A program made the translations under genes and the position numbers. DNA of 64,000 nucleotides from Rhodobacteraceae bacterium HTCC2083 (GTDB lineage Bacteria; Pseudomonadota; Alphaproteobacteria; Rhodobacterales; Rhodobacteraceae), in NCBI GenBank assembly GCA_000156115.1, contig DS995276.1, positions 1,439,523 to 1,503,522 of the forward strand, in the 5' to 3' direction. Position 1 is the first letter of the stretch, and each line of letters begins with the position of its first letter. The notes under the pieces were generated by a model, which was not told where the DNA came from, made no database searches, and saw only the letters and a program-made list of their open reading frames with translations. Positions 36,094-44,932 of this stretch are shown here, piece after piece.

Positions 36094-38535
36094 ATGTCTC
36101 TTCCTGAAAAAGCCCGCGTCGTCATTATTGGCGGTGGTGTGATCGGATGCTCTGTTGCGTATCACCTCGCCAAGCTTGGTTGGAAAGACATCGTTCTTTT
36201 GGAGCGCAAACAGCTCACCTCTGGTACCACATGGCACGCCGCTGGCCTGATCGCGCAGCTGCGCGCGACAAAGAATATGACGAAGCTGGCGAAGTATTCT
36301 CAAGAGCTTTATGGTAATTTGGCGGCAGAAACGGGTGTTGAAACAGGGTTCAAACGCTGTGGCTCTATCACTGTTGCGTTGACCGACGAGCGTCTTGAAG
36401 AGATCAATCGCCAAGCCGCGATGGCGCGGTCTTTCGGTGTTGAAGCGGAATCAATTTCCCCTGCTGAGGTGAAGGCGAAGTATGAGCATCTCAACATCGA
36501 TGGTGTTGTTGGTGGTGTCTACTTACCCCTCGACGGGCAGGGCGATCCGGCCAACATTGCGCATGCTTTGGCCAAAGGCGCGCGTCAAAATGGAGCGCTT
36601 GTTAAGGAAGGATATCTTGTAACGGATATCCAGAAAGAGGGTCGTCGCGTCACGGGTGTCAGGTGGGAAGATAAGAACGGGGAAACCGGTGCGATTGAAG
36701 CAGAGCACGTCGTCAATTGCGGTGGTATGTGGGGTCATTCCATTGGCCGTATGGCTGGCGTGAACGTGCCGCTGCATGCGTGTGAACATTTCTATATCGT
36801 GACCGAAGCGATTGCGGGCCTCACGCAAATGCCTGTGCTGCGGGTTCCTGATGAATGCGCGTACTACAAGGAAGACGCGGGCAAGATGCTGCTCGGTGCG
36901 TTTGAGCCCGTCTCTAAGCCATGGACCTTGGACATTCCCAAGGACTTTGAGTTCGACCAACTGCCAGAGGACTTTGACCACTTCGAGCCGATCCTAGAGG
37001 CGGCTGTCGAGCGCCTTCCAATGCTTGCGGAAGCGGGTATTCACACGTTCTTTAACGGCCCTGAGAGCTTTACCCCTGATGATGCCTATCATCTTGGGCT
37101 TGCACCTGAATTAGATAACTTCTGGGTAGCCTGTGGCTTTAACTCTATCGGTATTCAATCTGCTGGCGGCGCTGGCTCTGCTTTGGCGCAATGGATGGAT
37201 GAAGGCGATAAGCCATTTGATCTGGGCGATGTGGACATCTCCCGAATGCAGCCTTTCCAAGGGAACAAAGCTTACCTGTTTGAGCGCTCGAAGGAGACTT
37301 TGGGTCTGCTTTACGCCGATCATTTCCCCTATTTGCAAAAGAGAACCGCGCGTGGCGTGCGTCGCACTCCCTTCCACAATCATCTCATTGAGCGTGGTGC
37401 TGTCATGGGTGAGCTTGCAGGCTGGGAACGCGCCAATTGGTTCGCGCGCGAAGCGCAGGAGCCAGAGTATCAATACAGCTGGCAGCGTCAGAACTTCTTC
37501 GACAACGTGCGTGAGGAACACATGGCCGTGCGCCAAGGTGTTGGCATGTATGATATGTCTTCCTTTGGTAAGATCCGCGTCGAGGGACGTGATGCTGAGG
37601 CCTTTATGAACTACGTCGGCGGCGGTGATTATTCCGTAGCGAATGGCAAGATCGTCTACACTCAATTCCTTAACCGACGCGGAGGGATCGAGGCGGATGT
37701 GACTGTGACACGTTTGACGGAGCAGTCTTATCTGGTCGTTACGCCTGCCGCGACACGCCTTGCGGATGAAACATGGCTGCGCCGCAATCAGGGCGACTTT
37801 GAGGTGGTGATCACGGATGTGACCTCTGGCGAGGGTGTTTTGGCCATCATGGGTCCACGCTCACGCGAATTGCTGGAAGCGGTGTCACCGAATGATTTCA
37901 CCAATGCGAGCAATCCTTTTGGAACTGCGCAAGAGATCGAGATTGGTATGGGTCTCGCCCGCGCGCACCGCGTGACTTATGTGGGTGAGCTGGGCTGGGA
38001 GATTTATGTTTCTGCCGATATGGCGGGTCATGTGTTTGAAAGGCTTGCGGAGCCGGGTCTAGAAATGGGCATGCGCCTGTGTGGGATGCATATGATGGAC
38101 ACTTGTCGCATCGAGAAGGGGTTCCGTCATTTTGGGCATGATATCACATCTGAAGATCATGTGATGGAAGCTGGTCTTGGCTTTGCTGTGAAGAAGGACA
38201 AAGCGAACTACATTGGCCGTGAAGCGATTTTGGCCAAGCAGGAGAATGGCCTCGATATGCGTCTATTGCAGTTCAAGCTGAGCGATCCTGAGCCACTTTT
38301 GTATCACGCGGAACCTGTGCTGCGCGATGGAGAGATCGTGAGCTACCTGACCTCTGGCGCTTATGGCCATCACGAGGGGGCTGCGATGGGCATGGGGTAT
38401 ATTCCATGCAAGGGCGAAAAGCTTGCGGATGTTCTAGGATCAACGTTTGAGATTGATGTTGCCGGAACGCGTGTAAAGGCTGAGGTGTCCTCCAAGCCGT
38501 TTTATGATCCAAAATCCGAGCGCGTGAAAATCTAG
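36094..38535 (+). CDS. GcvT-family FAD-dependent oxidoreductase (sarcosine/dimethylglycine dehydrogenase-like), copy 2
   Basis: An 813-residue paralogue of the gene at 32296 with the same layout. The FAD domain shows VVIIGGGVIGCSVAYHLA and GTTWHAAGLIAQLRAT. The latter is closer to classical sarcosine dehydrogenase than copy 1 because the covalent-FAD histidine is followed by GLI rather than GNV. GcvT domains follow (YVGELGWEIYVSADM, CRIEKGFRHFGHDI). Two such enzymes with a homocysteine methyltransferase could strip the three methyls of betaine in sequence. It ends the run; a GC-rich hairpin follows. Confidence 0.93.
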   Translation: MSLPEKARVVIIGGGVIGCSVAYHLAKLGWKDIVLLERKQLTSGTTWHAAGLIAQLRATKNMTKLAKYSQELYGNLAAETGVETGFKRCGSITVALTDERLEEINRQAAMARSFGVEAESISPAEVKAKYEHLNIDGVVGGVYLPLDGQGDPANIAHALAKGARQNGALVKEGYLVTDIQKEGRRVTGVRWEDKNGETGAIEAEHVVNCGGMWGHSIGRMAGVNVPLHACEHFYIVTEAIAGLTQMPVLRVPDECAYYKEDAGKMLLGAFEPVSKPWTLDIPKDFEFDQLPEDFDHFEPILEAAVERLPMLAEAGIHTFFNGPESFTPDDAYHLGLAPELDNFWVACGFNSIGIQSAGGAGSALAQWMDEGDKPFDLGDVDISRMQPFQGNKAYLFERSKETLGLLYADHFPYLQKRTARGVRRTPFHNHLIERGAVMGELAGWERANWFAREAQEPEYQYSWQRQNFFDNVREEHMAVRQGVGMYDMSSFGKIRVEGRDAEAFMNYVGGGDYSVANGKIVYTQFLNRRGGIEADVTVTRLTEQSYLVVTPAATRLADETWLRRNQGDFEVVITDVTSGEGVLAIMGPRSRELLEAVSPNDFTNASNPFGTAQEIEIGMGLARAHRVTYVGELGWEIYVSADMAGHVFERLAEPGLEMGMRLCGMHMMDTCRIEKGFRHFGHDITSEDHVMEAGLGFAVKKDKANYIGREAILAKQENGLDMRLLQFKLSDPEPLLYHAEPVLRDGEIVSYLTSGAYGHHEGAAMGMGYIPCKGEKLADVLGSTFEIDVAGTRVKAEVSSKPFYDPKSERVKI

Positions 38536-38564
38536 GTTTTCGAATTGATTCGCAATCTGACCGG

Positions 38565-38592
38565 TTGGGGGCCCGCCCCCAAACCCCAGGGA
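38565..38592 (+). terminator. GC-rich hairpin followed by GGGATATTTAT
   Basis: TTGGGGGC (38565-38572) and GCCCCCAA (38575-38582) form a perfect 8-bp stem, followed by ACCCCAGGGATATTTAT. The same GGATATTTAT tail follows the hairpins after the YggS gene. Its position after the amine-oxidase run suggests a terminator, although there is no long T-run. Confidence 0.55.
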
Positions 38593-38662
38593 TATTTATT
38601 GAAAAGGGAAACAGGGGCGTTTGTGCATTGGCTTGACCTCATTTGCAGAGTAGGGCTGGGCT

Positions 38663-39559
38663 ATGATGCAGCGTGAAAATGTAGATACCCCTCAAGGCTT
38701 GGTCTTTGCCCTGACAGCCTATTTCCTATGGGGCTTTTTGCCGCTTTATATTAAGTTACTCGCGCATATTCCGCCTGCTGAAATTATCGCACATCGCATC
38801 ATTTGGTCTGTGCCAATTGCTGTGATCGTCTTGCTTTTGTTGCGCCGTACCAGCGATGTCATCACTGCTTTGAGAACGCCAAAGATGCTTGGCATGGCTT
38901 GCGTTACCGCTGCCTTGGTTTCGCTCAATTGGGGTATTTATGTTTGGGCAGTGACCGCTGGCTATGCGATGGAAGCGGCGCTGGGCTATTACATGAACCC
39001 GCTCTTTAGCATCGCGCTTGGGGCGCTTTTGCTTGGTGAAAAGCTTAGCCGTGCGCAGTTGGTTGCGATTGCTTTGGCGGCTACGGCTGTCATCGTGCTC
39101 GTCGTTGACGGGGGGGGATTGCCTTGGGCGGCGCTTGGAATGATGTTCACATGGGGCTTTTATGCGCTGGGCAAGAAGCAGTTGCCGATTGGGCCGAACC
39201 AAGGGTTTTTGCTGGAAGTACTGATCCTGCTGCCTTTCGCGCTTGCTTACGTCGCGTATCTTAGCACGCAAGGTATCTCGTACTTTGAACCTGCTTTAAC
39301 GCACAACACATGGCTTTTGTTGGGATGCGGTGTGATCACCGCTGTGCCTTTGATGATCTATGCAAATGGTGCGAAATTACTGCGACTTTCTACTATCGGT
39401 ATCCTGCAATACATCGCGCCGACGATCATCTTCCTAATCGCGGTATTTGTCTTTGACGAACCCTTTGGTCGCGCACGTGCTGTTGCGTTTCCTCTGATTT
39501 GGCTAGCATTGATCGTCTACACGACCTCGATGGTGCGTCAGATGCGGAAGGCTAGCTAA
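38663..39559 (+). CDS. rarD: EamA family transporter RarD
   Basis: A 298-residue inner-membrane protein with ten hydrophobic segments arranged as two EamA-type halves. The start GLVFALTAYFLWGFLPLYIK is the RarD signature. SLNWGIYVWAVTAG, AALGYYMNPLFSIALG and LSTIGILQYIAPTIIFLIA also match the family. RarD was named from chloramphenicol sensitivity; the physiological substrate is not known. The 3' end overlaps the convergent NTF2-like gene by 8 bp. Confidence 0.95.
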   Translation: MMQRENVDTPQGLVFALTAYFLWGFLPLYIKLLAHIPPAEIIAHRIIWSVPIAVIVLLLLRRTSDVITALRTPKMLGMACVTAALVSLNWGIYVWAVTAGYAMEAALGYYMNPLFSIALGALLLGEKLSRAQLVAIALAATAVIVLVVDGGGLPWAALGMMFTWGFYALGKKQLPIGPNQGFLLEVLILLPFALAYVAYLSTQGISYFEPALTHNTWLLLGCGVITAVPLMIYANGAKLLRLSTIGILQYIAPTIIFLIAVFVFDEPFGRARAVAFPLIWLALIVYTTSMVRQMRKAS

Positions 39560-39962
39560 GCGCAGCTTTGTGTTTGAGAAAGGCGGGGTCGCGCATAACA
39601 CGCGCATTCATCGCCTCGCGCAGCGACCCGATGCTTTTGTGTGGGCGCATGACGACCTCGAATGTTTTGATGAGTCCCTCATTATCCAAAGTAATGAGGT
39701 CTACGCCAACCGCATCAAGATCACCAATCTTGCATTGAAACTCGAGTGCCCAATCCTTACCGCTTCCCATCACTCGGCGGTATTCGAAATCGCTGAAGAC
39801 TTGCCCAACATGGCCGAGCACTGCTGCAACAGCGTCGCGTCCCGTCCAAGTTGCGAAATAGGTCGGGGGCAGGAATTTAACCTGCTCTGCCAGTAAGGGT
39901 GCGATCTTGCTGGCATCACCCTTAGCGACGACATCTTGCATAGTGGTGATTGTGGGGTGCAT
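39552..39962 (-). CDS. Nuclear transport factor 2 (SnoaL)-like protein
   Basis: A 136-residue single-domain alpha+beta cone protein. The N-terminal helix (TMQDVVAKGDASKIAPLLAE) is followed by FLPPTYFATWTGRDAVAAVL and a sheet (EYRRVMGSGKDWALEFQCKI, GVDLITLDNEGLIKTFEVV) typical of SnoaL/NTF2 folds. These are often small-molecule isomerases or hydrolases, but the fold alone does not predict activity. A single gene, divergent from the pseudouridine synthase. Confidence 0.85.
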   Translation of the reverse strand: MHPTITTMQDVVAKGDASKIAPLLAEQVKFLPPTYFATWTGRDAVAAVLGHVGQVFSDFEYRRVMGSGKDWALEFQCKIGDLDAVGVDLITLDNEGLIKTFEVVMRPHKSIGSLREAMNARVMRDPAFLKHKAALS

Positions 39963-40039
39963 GAGAAAACTCCTTCACGTGAGAGCTTAGGCGCTCGATG
40001 TCGGGTTGAAAAGCGTGCACGCATCTGAGACGAGGGAAC

Positions 40040-40690
40040 ATGAGCTCTGCGTATAATCCCCCGAATGATCCTTTGGACATCCTTCACGACGATCATGAGA
40101 TCTTGATCGTGAACAAACCTGCTGGTCTGCTCTCTGTACCGGGCAAGGGCGAAGAACTGGCAGATTGTTTGATTGCGCGCATTCAAAAGGTGTTTCCACA
40201 GGCCCTGCTTGTGCATCGGTTGGACCGCGACACATCTGGGGTGATGGTGTTTGCATTGACGCGCCATGCACAGCGGCATTTGGGGCTGCAATTTGAAAAA
40301 CGCATGACGCAGAAGACATATGTGGCGCGTGTTGCGGGTGTGTTAGAGCCGAAGACGGGGTCGGTGGAGCTACCGCTGATCGTGGATTGGCCGAACCGTC
40401 CGTTGCAAAAGGTGTGCCATGAGACCGGCAAGGCAGCGCATACGGATTACCGCGTGATGCGGTACGGGGAGGGTGAAACGCGGGTTCGTTTAACACCAAG
40501 AACGGGGCGGTCGCATCAGTTGCGTGTGCATATGCTAGCTTTGGGCCATCCTATTTTGGGAGATCCGTTTTATGCCTCCGGCACTGATTTGAGCGATCAT
40601 CCGCGCCTAATGTTGCATTCAGAAGAGTTGCGATTGAAGCATCCTGATGGGGGCAACACCCATAAATTCCGCGCCAAAGCGCTTTTTTGA
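40040..40690 (+). CDS. RluA-family RNA pseudouridine synthase
   Basis: A 216-residue catalytic domain without an S4 domain, matching the short RluA branch that modifies 23S rRNA U746 and tRNA U32. DHEILIVNKPAGLLSVPG, the catalytic aspartate in HRLDRDTSGVMVFA, and LTPRTGRSHQLRVHMLALGH are all present, with HPILGDPFYA near the end. The target is inferred from length and family only. The stop overlaps the truncated DGPF reading frame. Confidence 0.94.
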   Translation: MSSAYNPPNDPLDILHDDHEILIVNKPAGLLSVPGKGEELADCLIARIQKVFPQALLVHRLDRDTSGVMVFALTRHAQRHLGLQFEKRMTQKTYVARVAGVLEPKTGSVELPLIVDWPNRPLQKVCHETGKAAHTDYRVMRYGEGETRVRLTPRTGRSHQLRVHMLALGHPILGDPFYASGTDLSDHPRLMLHSEELRLKHPDGGNTHKFRAKALF

Positions 40691-40893
40691 AAATAATTTC
40701 CGTTAATGTGTCTGTGTGCAGTGCGAAGACCGAAACGACGGACGGTCCTTTTATGGAAACAAAAGAAGTGCTTGGCGGATACTATTTGCTTGAATGTGCT
40801 GATCTGGATGATGCGATTAAAACAGGGGCGATGATTCCGACGGCAAAGTTTGGCCGGATCGAAGTGCGGCCTGTTGTCGTTTGGGATAACTAG
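40687..40893 (+). pseudogene. N-terminally truncated YciI/DGPF-domain protein
   Basis: Sixty-eight codons from a TTG inside the stop region of the pseudouridine synthase encode the second half of a DGPF (YCII-related) protein: TTDGPFMETKEVLGGYYLLE, then ADLDDAIKTGAMIP and GRIEVRPVV. Intact members are about 110-140 residues, so roughly 45-60 N-terminal residues are missing, and there is no ribosome-binding site. These proteins are normally encoded beside ECF sigma factors of the type whose remnant follows directly. I interpret it as a remnant gene. Confidence 0.75.
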
Positions 40894-40908
40894 AGGTTTC
40901 GTCGCGAA

Positions 40909-42140
40909 ATGGGTTCCTCGCGGACATCCAAGAACGAAATTGAGCGTGTTTTTTGGTAAGAGTGGAGGCGCATTTTAGCTAGCTTAGTGAAAACGCTGGG
41001 CGATCTTCAAATAGCAGAAGATTGCCTATAAGACGCGTTGCTTAGTGCTTTGGAGCATTGGGAGCGCTCTGACCTTCCAAGATCGCCTGCCGCTTGGTTG
41101 TTGAAAGCCGCGCGACGTAAAGCAATTGATCGCATAAGACGCGACAGAGGTTTTGCGGCGAAACTTCTCGAATTGGCCTACCTTTATGAGCTGGAAAACA
41201 ACAGCGATGACGCGGAGGATAATGCAGTGATCCCTGACGAGCGTTTGCAAATAATCTTCATCTGTTATCACTCTGTATTGGCGGAGAAGTCGCGTGTTGC
41301 GCTCACGCTTCGTGCGCTGGGCGTACTGAGCAAATCGCAGCTGCTTTTCTGGACACAAATGAAGCGATGCAGCGGCGGATCACGCGTGCGAAAAAGAAAA
41401 TTATGGGAGCAGAGATCGCCTATAAGGTACCAGACGTAGAAGACGCGCCTGCTCGTTTGGCATCGGTTTTGCGTACGCTCTATCTGATCTTCAACGAAGT
41501 GTATGCAAGCCGATCCGGCAATGCTTTAACACGCGTTGATTTGAGCGATGAGGCAATCCGTTTGGTGCGTATCACCGCCAAATTGATGCCAGAGGAATGC
41601 GAAGTATAGGGGCTTCTTGCGTTGATGTTACTGCACGATTTTCGGCGTGAAACACGTGTGGAAGAGAGTAGGGACGTTGTCACGTTAGAGCAGCAAAATG
41701 GCACACGTTGGATTAAAAATACAATCATAGAAGATACAACACTTTTGCCGGCTGCCTTGAAGCAAGGACGCACTGGACACTATCAGATTCAAGCGGCAAT
41801 CAGTGGCGTGAATGCTCATAGCGCGGATTAGTAAAGCACCGATTGTGTGCAGATCGTTGCGCTTTATGGTGAGTTACTGAAGTTTGAACCCACGTCCGTC
41901 GTACGGCTAAATCAAGCTATTGCGATGTGTATGGCTGGCAGGCCAGAGAACGCTTTGGCCGCTCTAAACGACATCGAAAACTTGCAATGATATGTGCCTT
42001 TTCATCTTGCGCAGGCAGTGGTTCTGGAACGTTTGAGACGCGATGCAGATGCCAGACACGCGCTAGGTTTGGCGCTTGAGCACGCGCAGAATGCCGCAGA
42101 AGCGCAATTCATAAGAAACAAGCTCGGTTACCTACATTAG
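40909..42140 (+). pseudogene. Decayed ECF-type RNA polymerase sigma factor (DUF6596-type, SigJ-like)
   Basis: From ATG 40909 the conceptual product follows a sigma factor of about 400 residues. It reads IERVFW, stop TAA 40957, then EWRRILASLVKTLGDLQIAEDCL, stop TAA 41029. ALEHWERSDLPRSPAAWLLK and RRKAIDRIRRDRG follow. A frame change near 41320-41331 leads to QIAAAFLDTNEAMQRRITRA and LYLIFNEVYA. Stop TAG 41607 comes next, then GLLALMLLHDFRRETRVEE. A second frame change near 41830 leads to QIVALYGELLKFEPTSVV, with stop TGA 41988 and a final helical part ending at 42140. At least four stops and two frameshifts make this genuine decay, not a sequencing slip. Confidence 0.88.
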
Positions 42141-42145
42141 CCAAA

Positions 42146-42184
42146 GAAAAATGCGCCAGAGTGTCCTCCAGCGCATTCTTATAC
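42146..42184 (-). terminator. Terminator of the aldehyde dehydrogenase gene
   Basis: On the minus strand AATGCGC and GCGCATT form a stem followed by TTTCTTT. It lies between the aldehyde dehydrogenase stop and the end of the sigma-factor pseudogene. Confidence 0.75.
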
Positions 42185-42201
42185 TTTAGCTATAGCCTCG
42201 T

Positions 42202-43632
42202 TTAGCCTTTGCCATTCCAGCCAGAAACAGCCTTAATTTCGAGGAACTCTTCGAGGCCATAGAGGCCGCCTTCGCGACCATTGCCAGACTGCTTGTATCC
42301 ACCAAACGGTGAGCCCTGCGCGAAGCCCTGCGCGTTGGTTTCCACCATGCCAGAGCGCAAACGCCGCGCTACTCGACGACGCTTCTCATCGTCAGGCGTT
42401 TGAACGTAGTTTGTGAGGCCATAGGGTGTGTCGTTGGCGATTGCGATGGCTTCCTCTTCGGTGTCGAAAGGAATCATCGCAAGCACGGGGCCAAAGATTT
42501 CCTCCTGAGCGATACGCATGTCGTTGGTTGCATCCGCAAAGACCGTTGGCTTGACGTAATAGCCACGGTTCAATCCGTCCGGGCGACCAAGGCCGCCGGC
42601 GACGAGTTTCGCTTCGCTCATGCCGACTTCGATCAAACCTTGGATCTTGTCGAATTGTACTTTGGAGACAACCGGACCAATGTGGCCGCCTTCTTCTGAC
42701 GCTGGCCCTACATGAGTGTTGTTTGCGGCTTCTGTGACTACCTCAACAGCGCGATCATAAACAGAGCGTTCAACAAGCATGCGCGTTGGCGCGTTGCACG
42801 ACTGACCGGAGTTGCGGAAGCACCGATCTGCGCCGTATTGCATTGCCTTTTCGCCAGCATCCGCGAAGATTATGTTGGCACCTTTGCCCCCTAGTTCGAG
42901 GCTCACGCGCTTAAGCGAATCTGCCGCTGCTTTGGAAATCAGGATGCCCGCGCGTGAGGACCCTGTGAAGCTGACCATGTCCACATCTGGATGCACGGAA
43001 AGCTGCGATCCGACGCCAACACCGTCGCCATTCAGCATGTTGAACACGCCTGCAGGGAAGCCTGCTTCGTGCATAAATTCAGCGAATAGAACGCCAGACA
43101 AAGGCGCAATTTCGGAAGGTTTCAGAATGACTGTACAGCCTGTCGCAATCGCTGGAATTGCTTTCAGCACGATCTGGTTCATTGGCCAATTCCAAGGCGT
43201 GATGCAGGCCACGACGCCGATCGGCTCTTTGAGCGTCATCTCAGTTTTTGTGTACTCAGAATCAAATTCGAAATCACGGAACGCTTTAATGAACCCGTCA
43301 AGATGCCAGCTGCCTGCACCAGTTTGCTGCGCGCGCGCCAGATTTTGTGGGGCACCCATTTCCATGGACATAGCTTGCGCCATTTCTTCTTGGCGTGCAT
43401 TGTACACTTCGAGCAATTTTTCCAAAAGCGCTAGGCGCTCTTCTTTGGAGGTTTGCGACCAGCTCTCGAACGCCGCTTTCGCAGCGGCAACTGCGGCGTC
43501 TGTATCCGCTTGACCACCCAAAGAAATGATTGCGCAATTCTCTTCGTTTGAAGGGTTTACCACATCGAAATCGTTCGCAACGGCTGGGTCAACCCATGCG
43601 CCATTGATGTAAAACTGACGGTGTTCCAGCAT
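42202..43632 (-). CDS. Aldehyde dehydrogenase family protein
   Basis: A 476-residue NAD(P)-dependent aldehyde dehydrogenase. I use ATG 43632 because AGGAG lies 7-8 bp upstream and the conserved EHRQFYINGAWVDP begins there. The Rossmann segment ITPWNWPMNQIVLKAIPA, the general-base glutamate in SLELGGKGANIIFAD and the nucleophilic cysteine in NSGQSCNAPTRMLV are intact, and EIFGPVLAMIPFDTEEEA follows. The substrate cannot be predicted. It is divergent from the peroxiredoxin gene and ends at its own terminator. Confidence 0.95.
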   Translation of the reverse strand: MLEHRQFYINGAWVDPAVANDFDVVNPSNEENCAIISLGGQADTDAAVAAAKAAFESWSQTSKEERLALLEKLLEVYNARQEEMAQAMSMEMGAPQNLARAQQTGAGSWHLDGFIKAFRDFEFDSEYTKTEMTLKEPIGVVACITPWNWPMNQIVLKAIPAIATGCTVILKPSEIAPLSGVLFAEFMHEAGFPAGVFNMLNGDGVGVGSQLSVHPDVDMVSFTGSSRAGILISKAAADSLKRVSLELGGKGANIIFADAGEKAMQYGADRCFRNSGQSCNAPTRMLVERSVYDRAVEVVTEAANNTHVGPASEEGGHIGPVVSKVQFDKIQGLIEVGMSEAKLVAGGLGRPDGLNRGYYVKPTVFADATNDMRIAQEEIFGPVLAMIPFDTEEEAIAIANDTPYGLTNYVQTPDDEKRRRVARRLRSGMVETNAQGFAQGSPFGGYKQSGNGREGGLYGLEEFLEIKAVSGWNGKG

Positions 43633-43794
43633 TGGAAAGCTCCTGTGAGATTCTTGTGTGCGAGGGGTCTCCCCGCAAATCAGCGACACTTTGTCATTGT
43701 GTGCGCTTTGGCGCAAGGGAGGGGATGTAAGTGTCTTAACGAACGCTTAAGTTGCGACGTAGAATATCCAAAGAACGACATGAAAGGACAAAAT

Positions 43795-44448
43795 ATGAGT
43801 CTTCGTATTAATGAAGTGGTTCCAAATTTCACGGCAGACACGGATCAAGGTGCAATAACGTTCCATGATTGGATTGGTGACAGTTGGGCAGTCCTGTTCT
43901 CGCATCCCAAAGATTTCACACCTGTTTGCACGACCGAGTTCGGCGCAGTTGCACAGTTGGCATCTGAATGGGAAGCCCGTGGCACCAAGGTGATTGGTGT
44001 GTCCGTGGACGGTGTTGAAGATCATAAAAAGTGGAAAGGCGATGTTGAAAGCGTTGCTGGCACGAACGCTGGATTTCCGATTATCGCGGATGAGGGTCTT
44101 GCTGTTTCCAAAGCATTCGACATGTTGCCTGCAGAGGCATATTTGCCCGATGGACGCACCCCTGCTGATAGTGCGACCGTGCGCTCGGTCTTTATCATTG
44201 GACCCGATAAGCAGTTGAAGCTGTCGATGACCTACCCCATGACGGTTGGTCGGAATTTCGCGGAAATTCTGCGTGCTTTGGATGCGCTTCAGACATCATC
44301 AAAGCACGGTGTTGCGACGCCTGCAAATTGGGAGTTGGGACAGGATGTGATTATTCCTGCGACGGTTTCGAACGAGGCTGCCATAGAGAAATTCGGAACT
44401 TTCGAAACGGTGCTGCCTTACTTGCGCAAAGCGCAATTGCCGTCCTGA
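43795..44448 (+). CDS. 1-Cys peroxiredoxin (Prx6 family)
   Basis: A 217-residue peroxiredoxin from ATG 43795, preceded by GAAAGGA. The peroxidatic cysteine is Cys45 in KDFTPVCTTEFG. The long C-terminal extension (TYPMTVGRNFAEILRALDAL, GVATPANWELGQDVII) is specific to the Prx6/AhpE-like 1-Cys group. It reduces hydrogen peroxide and organic peroxides; the reductant is probably glutathione or ascorbate-like and is not encoded nearby. A terminator follows, so it is a single-gene transcript. Confidence 0.95.
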   Translation: MSLRINEVVPNFTADTDQGAITFHDWIGDSWAVLFSHPKDFTPVCTTEFGAVAQLASEWEARGTKVIGVSVDGVEDHKKWKGDVESVAGTNAGFPIIADEGLAVSKAFDMLPAEAYLPDGRTPADSATVRSVFIIGPDKQLKLSMTYPMTVGRNFAEILRALDALQTSSKHGVATPANWELGQDVIIPATVSNEAAIEKFGTFETVLPYLRKAQLPS

Positions 44449-44461
44449 TTTCTAATCACCA

Positions 44462-44499
44462 ATAAAAAGGCCCGGCGAAATGACCTGGCCTTTTCTTTG
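44462..44499 (+). terminator. Terminator of the peroxiredoxin gene
   Basis: AAAAGGCC and GGCCTTTT form a stem around a 14-nt loop, followed by CTTT, starting 14 bp after the stop. Confidence 0.85.
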
Positions 44500-44516
44500 A
44501 ATTTCAAAAAACGATC

Positions 44517-44794
44517 TTAGAAGCGGAACGTACCTGTGATCGCCACGCATGGGTAAACGCCAAACGCTGAAAGCTCGTCGTTAATGTTATTCACTTCGGC
44601 TGCAACTTCGTTTGCTGCAATTGCAGGAGCATCAACAGAGACGTTCAAGCCGCCCATACCAATCGCGCCGATTTCACCGCTAAGTGTGAACGTGCGACCA
44701 ATATCGCCCCCCCCCCTCCCGCTATAACCGTAGCGCCGCAAACGAATAGTACGGGTGCGAATGTGCCGATAAATTCAGCCAATGGCTTCTTCAT
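44517..44794 (-). pseudogene. Chimeric ORF: aquaporin-like N-terminus, G10 tract, outer-membrane-like C-terminus
   Basis: ATG 44794 has a good AAGGGA ribosome-binding site and encodes KKPLAEFIGTFAPVLF followed by VCGATVIAG, closely resembling the first helix of AqpZ-type aquaporins. It then meets a run of ten G. With ten G the frame ends after 49 codons. With eleven (or eight) G it would join GDIGRTFTLSGEIGAIGMGG and continue to VAITGTFRF at 44517, about 92 residues with a terminal phenylalanine as in outer-membrane proteins. It may be a recombination relic, a phase-variable gene, or a homopolymer sequencing error. Confidence 0.55.
44707..44716 (-). repeat. Ten-base C/G homopolymer inside the chimeric ORF
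   Basis: A run of ten C on the plus strand (ten G in the coding direction) sits about 80 bp after the ATG at 44794. Tracts this long slip during replication and are hallmarks of phase-variable genes, but they are also common assembly-error sites. Confidence 0.9.
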
Positions 44795-44877
44795 GATCTA
44801 TCCCTTCGTTATTTTTGTGAGGGCAGATATTACTGCTTAAACATTGCAAGCACGGGGAATTATGCTGGAGGTAAACG

Positions 44878-44911
44878 TAAAAAGCCCCGGCGCTTCCACC
44901 GGGGCTTTCTA
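44878..44911 (-). terminator. Terminator of pnp
   Basis: AAAGCCCCGG and CCGGGGCTTT form a 10-bp stem around an 8-nt loop. On the minus strand it continues into TTTTT, 20-30 bp after the pnp stop. Confidence 0.9.
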
Positions 44912-44932
44912 CTATGGTTTGTTGAGCGTCGT

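Noticed and set aside
40957-41990. Explaining the sigma-factor stops as sequencing errors
   Set aside because: There are at least four substitution-type stops plus two frame changes and weakened conserved motifs, too many for random read errors.
42812-43513. A 233-codon plus-strand frame inside the aldehyde dehydrogenase gene
   Set aside because: Serine/alanine-rich shadow with no start signal, opposite an intact enzyme.
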